64,000 bases of DNA from Arenibacter echinorum (GCF_003259375.1 NZ_QLLN01000003.1:715590-779589), one strand, 5' to 3'; counted from the stretch's first letter, positions 54,242-63,703 are shown. Program-made: numbers and translations. Notes: generated from the letters alone by a model not told the origin.

Positions 54242-54847
54242 ATGAAAAAAGTAATTTTACCAATCGTATTATTGGCGGTTTTAGCATTTGGAGTAGTTAA
54301 TTCAACACTGACAGATGCCGAAAGGGAATTTGCCGTAAAAGAAATGACAAAATCCCATGATCATTTTTTAAACGCCATACAGGGATTGAGCGAGGAACAA
54401 CTTAATTACAAAGTAACCGATGATTCCTGGTCCATTGCGGAATGTGCCGAGCACATTGCAATTTCGGAAAACATGATCTTTGGAATGCTTCAAGGCACAC
54501 TGGCCACTGAAGCCGACCCATCCAAACGTGCCGAGGTCAAGGTATCCGACGAACAATTAATTGCTATGATAGAGGACCGTAGCAATAAAGTTAAAACAAG
54601 TGAGGCATTTGAACCCTCTGGTAAATATGGCAGTTTTGAAGAAACAGTGGAGGAATTTAAATCCAAAAGGAAGGAACATATAGACTATGTTAAAAGTACA
54701 CAGGATGATCTTCGAAACCGCTACCAACAACTTCCTTTTGGAACCATTGATGCCTATCAAATACTTTTGTTTATGTCCGGCCATACAGAAAGGCATATAA
54801 CACAAATGGAGGAAGTAATGGACGATGAGGACTTTCCTATGGAATAA
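54242..54847 (+). CDS. Exported DinB/YfiT-fold metal-binding protein
   Basis: A 201-residue protein from ATG 54242 (TTG 54233 possible) with a signal peptide KKVILPIVLLAVLAFGVVNS. The four-helix DinB fold follows, with candidate metal His residues in KSHDHFL, CAEHIAIS and SGHTERHITQ. DinB-fold proteins include thiol transferases and hydrolases. Most are cytoplasmic, so export is unusual. The function is unknown. Confidence 0.82.
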   Translation: MKKVILPIVLLAVLAFGVVNSTLTDAEREFAVKEMTKSHDHFLNAIQGLSEEQLNYKVTDDSWSIAECAEHIAISENMIFGMLQGTLATEADPSKRAEVKVSDEQLIAMIEDRSNKVKTSEAFEPSGKYGSFEETVEEFKSKRKEHIDYVKSTQDDLRNRYQQLPFGTIDAYQILLFMSGHTERHITQMEEVMDDEDFPME

Positions 54848-54958
54848 TTTCGGTAACCAAATAAATGAGACCCATTCCAACAAAAATCCCAATTTGTGAA
54901 GGATGGGTTTTGATTTTGGCGCTCAAATACTATTTTAGCATAATTTTAATAATTTACA

Positions 54959-55288
54959 ATGGACTTAAAGGATCAATTGAAGAATCTATTTCCGGATCAT
55001 GAGCCAACGGAGGATGAGCAGAAAAAGTATGTTGAAAATGAAATTTGGTTGCAGGAAGAACCTATTATTTGCAAGTATGAAAAAAGAAAGGGAAAACCGA
55101 TAACCATATTGGAGGGATATACCGGAGCAGACGAAGATTTTAAAAAATTGGCCAAGGAACTTAAGACCAAGCTAAGCGTAGGCGGAAGTTTTAAGGACGA
55201 TTCTATAATCATTCAAGGAGATTATAGAGATAAAATAATGAAAATATTACAGGAAAAAGGATTTAAAGTAAAACGCGTTGGAGGTTAG
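54959..55288 (+). CDS. SUI1/eIF1-like translation factor (YciH)
   Basis: A 109-residue protein with the SUI1 domain: EKRKGKPITILEGYTG, LAKELKTKLSVGGSFKDDSIIIQGDYRDKI. The C-terminal beta-strand ends GFKVKRVGG. It resembles bacterial YciH, which is thought to proof start-codon selection. Unlike many genes here it has a clean ATG and no signal peptide. It is single. Confidence 0.93.
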   Translation: MDLKDQLKNLFPDHEPTEDEQKKYVENEIWLQEEPIICKYEKRKGKPITILEGYTGADEDFKKLAKELKTKLSVGGSFKDDSIIIQGDYRDKIMKILQEKGFKVKRVGG

Positions 55289-55361
55289 ATTTTTGTTAAT
55301 TATTTTTTGATATTAAGATAAAACACTACATTTATTAGCCACAACCTAAACCACCATTACA

Positions 55362-56294
55362 ATGAGTTCCCAATTACACATAACAAACGGTGATATACTC
55401 ACCAATAAATTAAGCACCCTGAAATTGGAAGGGGATATTATTACCTGGCGCGAGATGTTATGTGAAGGTAAAACCGAAACCAATGTTGGCAGCGAATCAT
55501 TTTGGAAAACCAGGTTCGAATTTTTAAATAAAAACTACAAGGTTTCCAAATCTTGGTTTATTGATAAAACTCTAAAAGAATACCGCACCCTTTGCAATCA
55601 CAAACAGGAAGACCGCATTGTACTTTGGTTCGATTTCGATCTTTTTGATCAAGTGAATATGTTAGCGGTGATCAGTTGGTTAAAGACCCATAGGCCTTAT
55701 GCCCAAATTTCTTTGGTATCCAGTGAAGAAGAAGAAAATTCCTTAAATATATTGGGGCTAGGAGAATTAACCGATGAACAACTACTCAAATTATTCACTA
55801 ATTGCACTCTTTTAACGCAGGACGATATAGAATATGCCGATTATGTTTGGCAGTTGTACTGTAGCGATAACCCCATCAGATTAGAGAATCTTAAGGATTT
55901 TGACAGTTTCCAATTCTCCCACCTTTCAGGTGCTATTGAAGCCCATTTAATGCGTTTCCCAACCATTAGAAATGGTCTCAATGAAGTGGAGAATAATATA
56001 TTGCGTTTGGCACGCACCGCCAAACCAAAGACCAAGATAGAATTACTTAATACGGTTTTAAGAAATCAGGGGCGTTATGGTTTTGGTGATACCCAATACG
56101 AGCGGGTAATAACCAAGCTAAAACCTCTTTTTACCAATTTCAGCCCTGTTAAACTTTCAAAAAAAGGTATGGAAATCCTGGAAGGAAAAACCAGTTATTA
56201 TTCCTGTATCCAAGAAAATGATGCCTATTTGGGTGGAGCTTTAAAATATAATTTCCTTTATAACTCTGAAACGAATCGCATACTAAAATTGTAA
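55362..56294 (+). CDS. DUF1835 domain-containing protein
   Basis: A 310-residue cytoplasmic protein. The N-terminal DUF1835 domain is recognised by LHITNGDILTNKL, GDIITWREMLCEG and RIVLWFDFDLFDQVN. The C-terminal half is helical (LSGAIEAHLMRF, TKIELLNTVLRNQGRYGFGD). DUF1835 proteins have no settled function. The gene ends one base before the ATG of the nucleoside phosphorylase, so the two are in one operon. Confidence 0.88.
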   Translation: MSSQLHITNGDILTNKLSTLKLEGDIITWREMLCEGKTETNVGSESFWKTRFEFLNKNYKVSKSWFIDKTLKEYRTLCNHKQEDRIVLWFDFDLFDQVNMLAVISWLKTHRPYAQISLVSSEEEENSLNILGLGELTDEQLLKLFTNCTLLTQDDIEYADYVWQLYCSDNPIRLENLKDFDSFQFSHLSGAIEAHLMRFPTIRNGLNEVENNILRLARTAKPKTKIELLNTVLRNQGRYGFGDTQYERVITKLKPLFTNFSPVKLSKKGMEILEGKTSYYSCIQENDAYLGGALKYNFLYNSETNRILKL

Positions 56295-56295
56295 A

Positions 56296-57177
56296 ATGAA
56301 AATTGGTTCTTCAGAGCTAATCCTAAACTTAGACCATAGCGTATACCATCTTAATTTATTTCCTCAAGACCTAGCAGATACCGTAATCACCGTTGGAGAC
56401 CCCGATAGGGTAAAGCGCGTTTCCCAGTATTTTGATAAGATCGACTTAAAAAAAGGAAAGCGGGAATTCCTAACCCATACCGGATGGCTGAACAATAAGC
56501 GCATTTCGGTAATTTCTACAGGTATCGGCACAGACAATATAGACATCGTCCTTAATGAGCTGGATGCCTTGGTCAATATTGATTTTGAAACTAGGACTAT
56601 AAAAAAAGATAAAACCCGCTTGGATATTATTCGGATAGGCACTTCCGGCGCCATTCAGCCCGATATTCCCATAGATTCTTTTTTGTTGAGCGAATACGCC
56701 ATTGGCCTGGATAGTCTTTTGCACTTTTACGACAGTGTCCATATTCAACACCCGGAGATTCAGCAAGCATTTTTAAAACACACCAATTGGCTAAAAGATA
56801 AGTCCAACCCCTATGTTGTAGAATACGACAAAACTTTGGGAGCCCAGTTCATCTCGGACAAAATGCAACTTGGATTTACCGCTACCAATGTTGGGTTCTA
56901 TGGTCCCCAGGGTAGAATTTTACGTTTAAAATTGGAAGATAAAAATATGAATGCCAAACTGGCCAGTTTTAATTATGATGATAAGCGTATCACCAATTTG
57001 GAAATGGAAACCTCTGGAATTTATGGCTTGGCAAAGTTATTGGGACACAGGGCTGTTTCCTTAAACTGTATTGTGGCAAACAGGCCCAATGGACAGTTTT
57101 CATCAAGACCGGATTTGGCGATAGACGAACTTATTAAATATGCCTTGGACAAGATAGCCTTAAATCATAATAGTTGA
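56296..57177 (+). CDS. Nucleoside phosphorylase (uridine-phosphorylase-like)
   Basis: A 293-residue phosphorylase. Phosphate- and ribose-binding motifs are VGDPDRVKRVSQYFD, STGIGTDNIDIVLNEL and a catalytic acidic residue in LEMETSGIYGLAKLLGH. It cleaves a nucleoside with phosphate to base and ribose-1-phosphate. It is in the DUF1835 operon. Purine versus pyrimidine preference cannot be settled by eye; uridine is the better guess. Confidence 0.92.
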   Translation: MKIGSSELILNLDHSVYHLNLFPQDLADTVITVGDPDRVKRVSQYFDKIDLKKGKREFLTHTGWLNNKRISVISTGIGTDNIDIVLNELDALVNIDFETRTIKKDKTRLDIIRIGTSGAIQPDIPIDSFLLSEYAIGLDSLLHFYDSVHIQHPEIQQAFLKHTNWLKDKSNPYVVEYDKTLGAQFISDKMQLGFTATNVGFYGPQGRILRLKLEDKNMNAKLASFNYDDKRITNLEMETSGIYGLAKLLGHRAVSLNCIVANRPNGQFSSRPDLAIDELIKYALDKIALNHNS

Positions 57178-57290
57178 AAAGACAATTAATTGAATATAAG
57201 TGTTTTGAGATGTATTATATACAACAAAAGTTAATAACATCTTATGGCCCGCCTACTAATTAGTTGATAAACCAGATAAAAATAATTGAT

Positions 57291-58145
57291 TTGAAAAATG
57301 TAAATATCATAGGTGTTCCGGAACACTTTAATTTTCCCTGGCAATTAGCTATAGAAGAAGGCGCTTTTGGAGCCCGTGGAATAAATCTAAAATGGAAAGA
57401 TATCCCGGAAGGTACCGGTAAAATGGCACAATTGTTAAAGGACAACGAAACTGATTTGGCCATTATACTGACCGAAGGGATTGTAAAAAGTATCAGCGAA
57501 GGAAATCCTTCAAAAATTGTTCAGGAATATATAGCTACTCCCCTCTTGTGGGGTATACACGTAGCTGCCAAAAGTAATTATAAGACCTTGGCCGATTTAA
57601 AAAACAAAACCGCAGCCATTAGCAGATATGGAAGTGGTAGTCATCTAATGGCATACGTAAACGCCCAAAACCAGGGTTGGGATACCAAAGAATTAAAATT
57701 TGAGGTAGTCGACAATTTAAATGGGGCGGTGAACAGTTTAACAGACGGCAAGGCCGACTATTTTATGTGGGAGCGTTTTACTACAAAACCCTTGGTTGAT
57801 CAGGGGGTATTTCGAAGAATTACAGATTGTCCTACACCATGGCCTTGTTTTGTAATTGCCGCTACGGATAAGTTTATAACTGAAAATCCCGGGACATTGA
57901 GGCACATACTGGAAATCATCAATATTTACACCTCCGATTTTAAACAAATTCCTAGCATAGACCGAACCTTGTCCAATACATACAAACAGCAGTTAGAGGA
58001 TATTCAACATTGGTTGTCATTAACGGAATGGGGACAAAACAATATCAGCAAGCAGAATTTGGAATTGGTCCAAAATACCTTAAAAGACTTAAAGCTTATC
58101 GAAAAGATAACTCCAAGCATGGAGATATTATATAAGGGAGCTTAA
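57291..58145 (+). CDS. Cytoplasmic periplasmic-binding-fold protein (NMT1/SsuA-like), orphan
   Basis: A 284-residue protein from TTG 57291 (a TTG at 57264 would add nine residues of less likely sequence). It has the fold of ABC-type substrate-binding proteins: VNIIGVPEHFNFPWQLAIEEGAF, LKNKTAAISRYGSGSHLMAY, KADYFMWERFTTKPLVDQG. There is no signal peptide or lipobox, and no permease or ATPase gene adjoins. It probably binds a small ligand in the cytoplasm, as sensors or enzymes derived from this fold do (for example ThiY/NMT1 relatives). The ligand is unknown. Confidence 0.82.
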   Translation: MKNVNIIGVPEHFNFPWQLAIEEGAFGARGINLKWKDIPEGTGKMAQLLKDNETDLAIILTEGIVKSISEGNPSKIVQEYIATPLLWGIHVAAKSNYKTLADLKNKTAAISRYGSGSHLMAYVNAQNQGWDTKELKFEVVDNLNGAVNSLTDGKADYFMWERFTTKPLVDQGVFRRITDCPTPWPCFVIAATDKFITENPGTLRHILEIINIYTSDFKQIPSIDRTLSNTYKQQLEDIQHWLSLTEWGQNNISKQNLELVQNTLKDLKLIEKITPSMEILYKGA

Positions 58146-58188
58146 AAAAGGACAAACAGGTTTTACTTGTTTTCTATTGTTGATCGCT

Positions 58189-58605
58189 CTACTCGTAAAA
58201 ATAGGTTTGTATTATACTTCTAAAATTGATATCCGACAAAGGTTTCTGAAGACATTCCTTAACACGGGTGTTGGATAGGGCCTTGTAGGTTACTTCTTCA
58301 CTACTATTGGCGGTTAATACGGCTATTACAATTTTTTCTTTTTCCTCTTTTCTAAAAAGTATGTCAAAAGCCTCCAAAAATTGCCATCCGTTCATTATTG
58401 GCATTTCAATATCCAAAATCAAAAGAAAACTTCCCTGGTCTATATCATTAATATTGGCCTCTATAAAATCTAACGCCCTATGACCATCCGTAACAGTATC
58501 AATATCCAGGTCTGGAATAAGTTTTTTTAAAAATAGTTTATTAAGCATATTGGTTGTTCCGTCGTCATCAACCAACAATACCCATTTTAATCTAGTAGAA
58601 TTCAT
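58189..58605 (-). CDS. Single-domain response regulator
   Basis: A 138-residue receiver-only protein from ATG 58605 (the frame is open to 58662). The acidic pocket is LVDDDGTTN, the phosphoacceptor Asp is in LLILDIEMPIMNGWQ and the conserved Lys in LQKPLSD. There is no output domain, so it must act through protein partners or phosphorelay. It is single, between the substrate-binding-fold gene and ung. Confidence 0.93.
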   Translation of the reverse strand: MNSTRLKWVLLVDDDGTTNMLNKLFLKKLIPDLDIDTVTDGHRALDFIEANINDIDQGSFLLILDIEMPIMNGWQFLEAFDILFRKEEKEKIVIAVLTANSSEEVTYKALSNTRVKECLQKPLSDINFRSIIQTYFYE

Positions 58606-58829
58606 TAACCTATTAATATTTAATATCACAAATGCTAGTGTAAGTTTTACAATACAATTCAAAAAAAGTACAAATATAGATTTAGTTAATACTACATTTT
58701 CGGTTTTTGGTCAAAAAAGTAATATAAATGTTATTTCATTAACTTCAATTATGCAATAAAATGGAACCGTTTCTATACTTTTTAGCCACAGAACAGTATT
58801 GTATCAATATTAATCCATCAAAATACGGA

Positions 58830-59483
58830 TTACCAATTAATTCCTTGTCTTCCATTTTCCAATAATATTTTGTTCGTTTTACTAAAATGCTTGTTCCCAA
58901 ACCAATACCCTCTGTTGGCACTTAAGGGAGAGGGATGTCCGGAAGTCAAAATATAATGCTTCTCGGTGTTGATCAATTTTGCCTTCTTCTTTGCAAAACC
59001 TCCCCATAATAAAAATATCAATTTCTCCTTTTCTTCGGATAATTTTTGGATAACGGTATCCGTAAAAAGCTCCCACCCCTTATTTTGGTGACTACCGGCT
59101 TCATGTGCCCGTACCGTTAAGGTGGCGTTCAGTAAAAGAACGCCTTGGTCTGCCCATTGTTCCAAATTTCCATTTGCAGGATAAGCTTTGCCCAAATCCG
59201 ATTCAATTTCCCGAAATATATTGACCAAGGAGGGTGGGTGCACCACGCCCTCGTTTACGGAAAAACAAAGACCATTGGCCTGGTTGGGTCCATGATATGG
59301 ATCTTGACCTATAATAACTACTTTGGTTTCCTCTAAGTGACAATGGTTAAAAGCGGCATAAATATTGCTCTCCTTAGGGTAGCATGTATACTTGGCATAT
59401 TCCTGTTGCACAAATACCATAAGGGATTCAAAATAAGGTTTTTTAAACTCGGCTAGCAAAAGCTTATGCCAACTATCATGCAT
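58830..59483 (-). CDS. ung: Uracil-DNA glycosylase
   Basis: A 217-residue family-1 UDG from ATG 59483 (a GTG at 59495 is possible). The water-activating motif GQDPYHG and the DNA-intercalation loop HPSPLSANRG are both intact. It removes uracil from DNA. It is monocistronic. The upstream region also carries the promoter of the sigma-factor operon on the other strand. Confidence 0.97.
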   Translation of the reverse strand: MHDSWHKLLLAEFKKPYFESLMVFVQQEYAKYTCYPKESNIYAAFNHCHLEETKVVIIGQDPYHGPNQANGLCFSVNEGVVHPPSLVNIFREIESDLGKAYPANGNLEQWADQGVLLLNATLTVRAHEAGSHQNKGWELFTDTVIQKLSEEKEKLIFLLWGGFAKKKAKLINTEKHYILTSGHPSPLSANRGYWFGNKHFSKTNKILLENGRQGINW

Positions 59484-59614
59484 ACTAAAGGTCACTTATG
59501 ATTTCATTTTATAATTGTTAAACAAAGAATTGATACCTTTCTGCAAGGAATAACATCAAAAATAGTTAAAAAATAAAAATAATTTTCTTTAAAAGGCTAT
59601 AACCTAAAAAAATA

Positions 59615-59642
59615 TTGTACTAATTAAACTTACTTACCTTTG
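59615..59642 (+). promoter_or_regulatory. Promoter of the sigma-factor operon
   Basis: TTG at 59615-59617 and TACCTTTG at 59635-59642 are separated by 17 bases, a good match to the Bacteroidota promoter. The -7 box lies 80 bases before the sigma-factor ATG. Confidence 0.7.
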
Positions 59643-59722
59643 CAGTTAATTACAAAATATAATAAAGCTATAAATAAACCTTTTTCAATTTTTATAGTCC
59701 TATAAAGGAACTTAAGTCCAAA

Positions 59723-60268
59723 ATGTTGATTGCGGAAGAAACTTTAGTAATACAATTAAAGCAAAAGGACCATCAGGCCAAGGCTTTTGAGATACTGGTA
59801 AACACTTACAAGGAACGTCTGTATTGGCATATAAGAAGAATTGTATTAAACCATGATGACACCGATGATGTGTTGCAAAATACCTTTATAAAAGTTTTTA
59901 GAAATATCGACGGCTTTAAGGGCGATAGTAAATTATACTCCTGGATGTACAGAATAGCCACCAACGAGGCCTTGTCATTTTTAAAATCCAAATCACAAAA
60001 ACTTAAGATCAATAACGAGAAGTTGATGACCAAGGCTGTAGAAGATTTGAGGGCCGATGTCTATTTTGAAGGGGATGAAATTCAACTAAAATTACAAAAG
60101 GCCATTGCGACGCTTCCTGAAAAGCAAAAATTAATATTTAATATGAAATATTTTCAGGAGTTGAAGTATGAAGAAATTTCAGAAATTTTAGAGACCTCCG
60201 TAGGTGGATTAAAAGCCTCCTATCATTTGGCATCAAAAAAGATCGAAGCTTTTTTGAAAGAATATTAA
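59723..60268 (+). CDS. ECF-type RNA polymerase sigma factor
   Basis: A 181-residue sigma factor. Region 2 is visible in DDTDDVLQNTFIKVFRNIDGFKGDSKLYSWMYRIATNEALSF and region 4 in LPEKQKLIFNMKYFQELKYEEISEILETSVGGLKASYH. It directs transcription of a stress or envelope regulon. It heads an operon with a VPxGYF-motif membrane protein and a CpxP-like protein, the usual arrangement for a sigma factor with its controlling partners. Confidence 0.95.
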   Translation: MLIAEETLVIQLKQKDHQAKAFEILVNTYKERLYWHIRRIVLNHDDTDDVLQNTFIKVFRNIDGFKGDSKLYSWMYRIATNEALSFLKSKSQKLKINNEKLMTKAVEDLRADVYFEGDEIQLKLQKAIATLPEKQKLIFNMKYFQELKYEEISEILETSVGGLKASYHLASKKIEAFLKEY

Positions 60269-60301
60269 ACCTTTTATATTGTTCAAGGTCAAACTATTGA
60301 A

Positions 60302-60820
60302 ATGGATAAACTAAATAAAAATAACAACTTTAAGGTTCCGGATGGGTATTTCGATACCCTTTCCAGCGATATCATGAAAAAGATAGCTAAGGAAGATAAT
60401 TCTATGCCTTTAAATGAAGGATTCAAAGTTCCGGAAGGTTATTTTGAAACTTTAAACACTAAGATTTTGGGGCAACTGGAAAACATTCCGGTGGAGACCA
60501 AGGTAATCCCATTAAAATCTTATAAAAAACACTATTATACTGCCGCTTCCGTAGCTGCGGTCGTCCTATTGTTCATTATGGTTCAATTTAATAGCGATAA
60601 AACGCTATCCTATTCGGATTTGGCCAATTCGGATATAGAACATTATTTTGAATTTAACGATTTGGAACTTTCTTCCTATGATTTGGCAGAAATACTTCCA
60701 ATCGATGATTTGGACCTAAACGATATTATGGAAAGTAGGCTGGATAACGACAATATCATAGATTATCTGGATTCCTATATTGAAGATTTTGAAGAATTAA
60801 ATATGCACAATGATGATTAG
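60302..60820 (+). CDS. VPxGYF-motif membrane protein, putative anti-sigma
   Basis: A 172-residue protein. Two copies of FKVP[DE]GYF[DE]TL occur at residues 10-20 and 41-51. One membrane helix follows (about 78-95, YYTAASVAAVVLLFIMVQF), then a very acidic periplasmic C-terminus (DLANSDIEHYFEFNDLELSS, DDLDLNDIMES). The motif is common in Bacteroidota proteins next to ECF sigma genes. An anti-sigma or sensor role is inferred; no zinc-binding HxxxCxxC is present. It overlaps the next gene by 11 bases. Confidence 0.82.
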   Translation: MDKLNKNNNFKVPDGYFDTLSSDIMKKIAKEDNSMPLNEGFKVPEGYFETLNTKILGQLENIPVETKVIPLKSYKKHYYTAASVAAVVLLFIMVQFNSDKTLSYSDLANSDIEHYFEFNDLELSSYDLAEILPIDDLDLNDIMESRLDNDNIIDYLDSYIEDFEELNMHNDD

Positions 60821-61262
60821 AAAAATAAAAATACTTGCCCCTATCCTGTTCCTTGTAGCTACCTTATCCTTAAGCTCACAGGAAAGGCAAGATTGGGATA
60901 AAATAAAATCCCTAAAAGTAGCTTTCATTACAGAAAGATTGAACCTTACTCCAAAAGAAGCCCAAAGTTTTTGGCCTATTTACAACGAGCATCAATCCAA
61001 AAAGGAAGGTTTGTTCAGGGAGGAGCGCTTTGAAATAGGTTCCGAGATAAAAAATCTGGATGGCCTATCGGACGCCCAGGCCAGCGAACTTCTTGCCCGC
61101 ATGCAAAAATTGGAGGAAGAAAAATATAAAATGGAAAAATCCTATATCGAAAAAATATCCAAGACAATTTCGGCCAAGAAGACTATTTTGTTAATGCGTT
61201 CGGAAGAGGATTTTAAACGTCAACTAATTAAACAATATCGACAAAAAAAGGGTGGCCAGTGA
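60810..61262 (+). CDS. Exported Spy/CpxP-like helical protein
   Basis: A 150-residue protein with signal peptide ending near LSLSSQE. The mature part is mostly helical (DKIKSLKVAFITERLNLTPKEAQSFWPIYNEHQSKKE), as in the LTxxQ/Spy/CpxP group that senses misfolded envelope proteins. It overlaps the VPxGYF-protein stop, so it is translationally coupled. It is likely the periplasmic sensory arm of the sigma operon; this is inference. Confidence 0.85.
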   Translation: MMIRKIKILAPILFLVATLSLSSQERQDWDKIKSLKVAFITERLNLTPKEAQSFWPIYNEHQSKKEGLFREERFEIGSEIKNLDGLSDAQASELLARMQKLEEEKYKMEKSYIEKISKTISAKKTILLMRSEEDFKRQLIKQYRQKKGGQ

Positions 61263-61330
61263 TTTTCATCCAGGCTTCAAGTCAATAAGCGTTAATTATA
61301 TAATTGGTATTTTACATCGCCCTGGGTATC

Positions 61331-62362
61331 TCAGCGAAAAATAAGTTTCGCAATCCTGTCCTTCCCCGCGGCATATGCGAGAGTATCGTTCATAAACCTA
61401 AGGGTATAAAAGGATTCATCGGAAAGTTGTTTCCAAGTTTCACCAGTGTCATAGGAATAGGCAATACCTTCAAAACCTAGAGCAACTAGGGACTTTCCAT
61501 TGGAATTTGGTACAAATTGTACGCAGCTTCTATAATTAGGTAGTTGGCCATTGGCTATCAATTTCCAAGTTTTACCACCGTCGGTGGTTATAGCCTTGTT
61601 GCCATTATTTATTTCGGGGTCCGTATAATCCCCTCCAAATACAACCCCTAGATTTTCATCATAAAAATCAACGGAAAAGATACCTTGCGTAGTTTTTTCA
61701 CTTGTTATAGGAGTTTTTACAACTTCCCAGTTATACCCCATATCTTTGGTATAATAAACGTTTCCATGAGTCGTTGCTATCCACGCCATAGTACCCAACA
61801 CCTTGATATTGGTATTACTGGCCGCAAATGCACCCTCCCCGGTTTCCGACTTGGGTAATGAAGAACATGGTGTTTTTTTCCAAGTATTACCGCCATCCCT
61901 TGTAATTATTATAGACAGACAGCCATTCATACTGTCCCCAACTGCAATGCCCTCTTGATCGTTCCAAAAGGTCATGGCATCATAGAATACCTTCTCATCC
62001 TCTTCCTTATATACCAATTCCATATTACCCTTGTCACCTGTTTTGTACAGCAAGGCCGGATTACCAATGGAAAGCATAAAAAAATCGGTAGAATTTTGGG
62101 CTACAGCCCTAAATTCAGGAAGAATACTGTCATATTTTTGGGTATTTACCCTCACTTTGTTGGACCTAAGGTCTACCAAACCAAAAGCTCCCTTGTTGGC
62201 AGCAAATGCCATATTGCCGCCGTCCATAATCTCGATGGCCCTAAAGCTCAATGAATCGGTATAAATGGTCTCTATTTTTACAGCCTTAAACGTGCTCTTT
62301 TTCTCCATTTCGGAACAGGAGCCCAAAATAAATAGAATGAGAACCACCAAATAATTGCGCAT
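61331..62362 (-). CDS. Ycf48/BNR-repeat lipoprotein
   Basis: A 343-residue lipoprotein from ATG 62362 (a TTG at 62380 adds six residues; lipobox LGSC). The body is a seven-bladed beta-propeller of the Ycf48/sortilin-like type, with repeated DGGNTWKK, GYNWEVVK, DGGKTWKL and DTGETWKQ blades. It probably acts in the periplasm as an assembly or binding factor. It is single and convergent with the sigma operon. Confidence 0.9.
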   Translation of the reverse strand: MRNYLVVLILFILGSCSEMEKKSTFKAVKIETIYTDSLSFRAIEIMDGGNMAFAANKGAFGLVDLRSNKVRVNTQKYDSILPEFRAVAQNSTDFFMLSIGNPALLYKTGDKGNMELVYKEEDEKVFYDAMTFWNDQEGIAVGDSMNGCLSIIITRDGGNTWKKTPCSSLPKSETGEGAFAASNTNIKVLGTMAWIATTHGNVYYTKDMGYNWEVVKTPITSEKTTQGIFSVDFYDENLGVVFGGDYTDPEINNGNKAITTDGGKTWKLIANGQLPNYRSCVQFVPNSNGKSLVALGFEGIAYSYDTGETWKQLSDESFYTLRFMNDTLAYAAGKDRIAKLIFR

Positions 62363-62407
62363 GCTTATAATTTTCTCCAAAAATAAGAGGAATAGGTTCT
62401 AATACAA

Positions 62408-62415
62408 TACCTTTG
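62408..62415 (+). promoter_or_regulatory. TAnnTTTG -7 box of the RNA methyltransferase gene
   Basis: TACCTTTG matches the -7 consensus and lies 18 bases before the ATG at 62434. No -33 TTG at the expected spacing is evident. Confidence 0.5.
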
Positions 62416-62433
62416 CAATCTTAATTTTTAAAA

Positions 62434-63651
62434 ATGCGATTACATAGAAATCTAGTGTTTGCGGTTGTTGATGCGTTAAATTATATATTTAATGAAGGTG
62501 AATATGCAGATAAGGTAGTGGAAAAAGTATTAAAATATGACAAACGATGGGGTGCCCGGGACAGAGGTTTTATTGCAGAAACCACCTACGAAATGGTGCG
62601 CTGGAGGAGATTGTACGCAGAGATTGCTGAGGTAAAAGCTCCATATAGCAGGCCCAATCTTTTTAGAATGTTCGCCGTTTGGGCCGTTCTTAAAGGCATA
62701 AAACTACCGGACTGGAAGCAAATTGAACCTACCCCGGAAAGAAGGATCAAAGGAAAATTTGACGAACTCTCAAAAATAAGGAAATATAGGGAATCTGTAC
62801 CGGATTGGATGGACGAGCTATGTGCAAAATCCTTGGGCGAGGCCCTTTGGACCAAAGAAATTCATGCCCTAAATGAGCAGGCAGAAGTAATTTTAAGGGT
62901 AAACACCTTAAAAACAACCAAGGATAATTTAAGCAGTGTTCTCCATGAAGCCGGAGTTGAAACTGAATCCATAAAAGGGTATCCAGATGCCTTAAGGTTA
63001 AAGGAACGTTCAAATGTATTTATTACCGAAGCCTTTAAAAATGGTTGGTTCGAAGTACAGGATGCCTCTTCCCAATTGGTAGCGCCATTTTTGGACGTTA
63101 AACCTGGACAACGCGTTGTTGATACCTGCGCAGGTGCAGGTGGTAAAACGCTTCATTTAGCAGCGCTGATGGAAAATAAGGGTCAGCTCATCGCACTTGA
63201 TATTTATGGCAACAAACTAAAAGAATTAAAAAGAAGGGCAAAGCGCGATGGTGCGCATAATGTGGAGACCAGAGCCATAGATTCTACCAAGGTAATTAAA
63301 AAACTATACGATACAGCAGATAGGGTACTTATAGATGCTCCCTGTACAGGATTAGGGGTCTTAAAAAGAAACCCCGACGCCAAGTGGAAACTGCAACCCG
63401 ATTTCTTGGAGAAAATAATGGTTACGCAACAACAAATCCTTCAGGATTACAGCAGAATAGTTAAGCCTGGAGGGAAATTGGTCTATGCCACCTGTTCCAT
63501 TTTGCCACAAGAAAATATTCAGCAAGTAAAAAAATTCCTAAGCTCAGAGGCTGGTAAAGACTTTAGTCTTATCAAGGATAGCAATATATATGCATGCAAA
63601 ACTGGATTTGACGGATTCTATATGGCGCTATTGGAAAAGAAATCTGAGTAA
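62434..63651 (+). CDS. RsmB/NOL1-type rRNA cytosine-C5 methyltransferase
   Basis: A 405-residue enzyme. The N-terminal ~130 residues are the NusB-like RNA-binding part. The SAM-binding loop is DTCAGAGGKTLHLA, motif IV is DAPCTGLGVLKRNPD and the catalytic Cys lies in YATCSILPQEN. It methylates a cytosine of 16S rRNA. It is single, with an IS3-type transposase end 52 bp downstream on the other strand. Confidence 0.94.
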   Translation: MRLHRNLVFAVVDALNYIFNEGEYADKVVEKVLKYDKRWGARDRGFIAETTYEMVRWRRLYAEIAEVKAPYSRPNLFRMFAVWAVLKGIKLPDWKQIEPTPERRIKGKFDELSKIRKYRESVPDWMDELCAKSLGEALWTKEIHALNEQAEVILRVNTLKTTKDNLSSVLHEAGVETESIKGYPDALRLKERSNVFITEAFKNGWFEVQDASSQLVAPFLDVKPGQRVVDTCAGAGGKTLHLAALMENKGQLIALDIYGNKLKELKRRAKRDGAHNVETRAIDSTKVIKKLYDTADRVLIDAPCTGLGVLKRNPDAKWKLQPDFLEKIMVTQQQILQDYSRIVKPGGKLVYATCSILPQENIQQVKKFLSSEAGKDFSLIKDSNIYACKTGFDGFYMALLEKKSE

Positions 63652-63703
63652 ATGTCTCATCCTAAATAATCGATACAGATTATTGAAGGATCAAATTTAA
63701 ATA

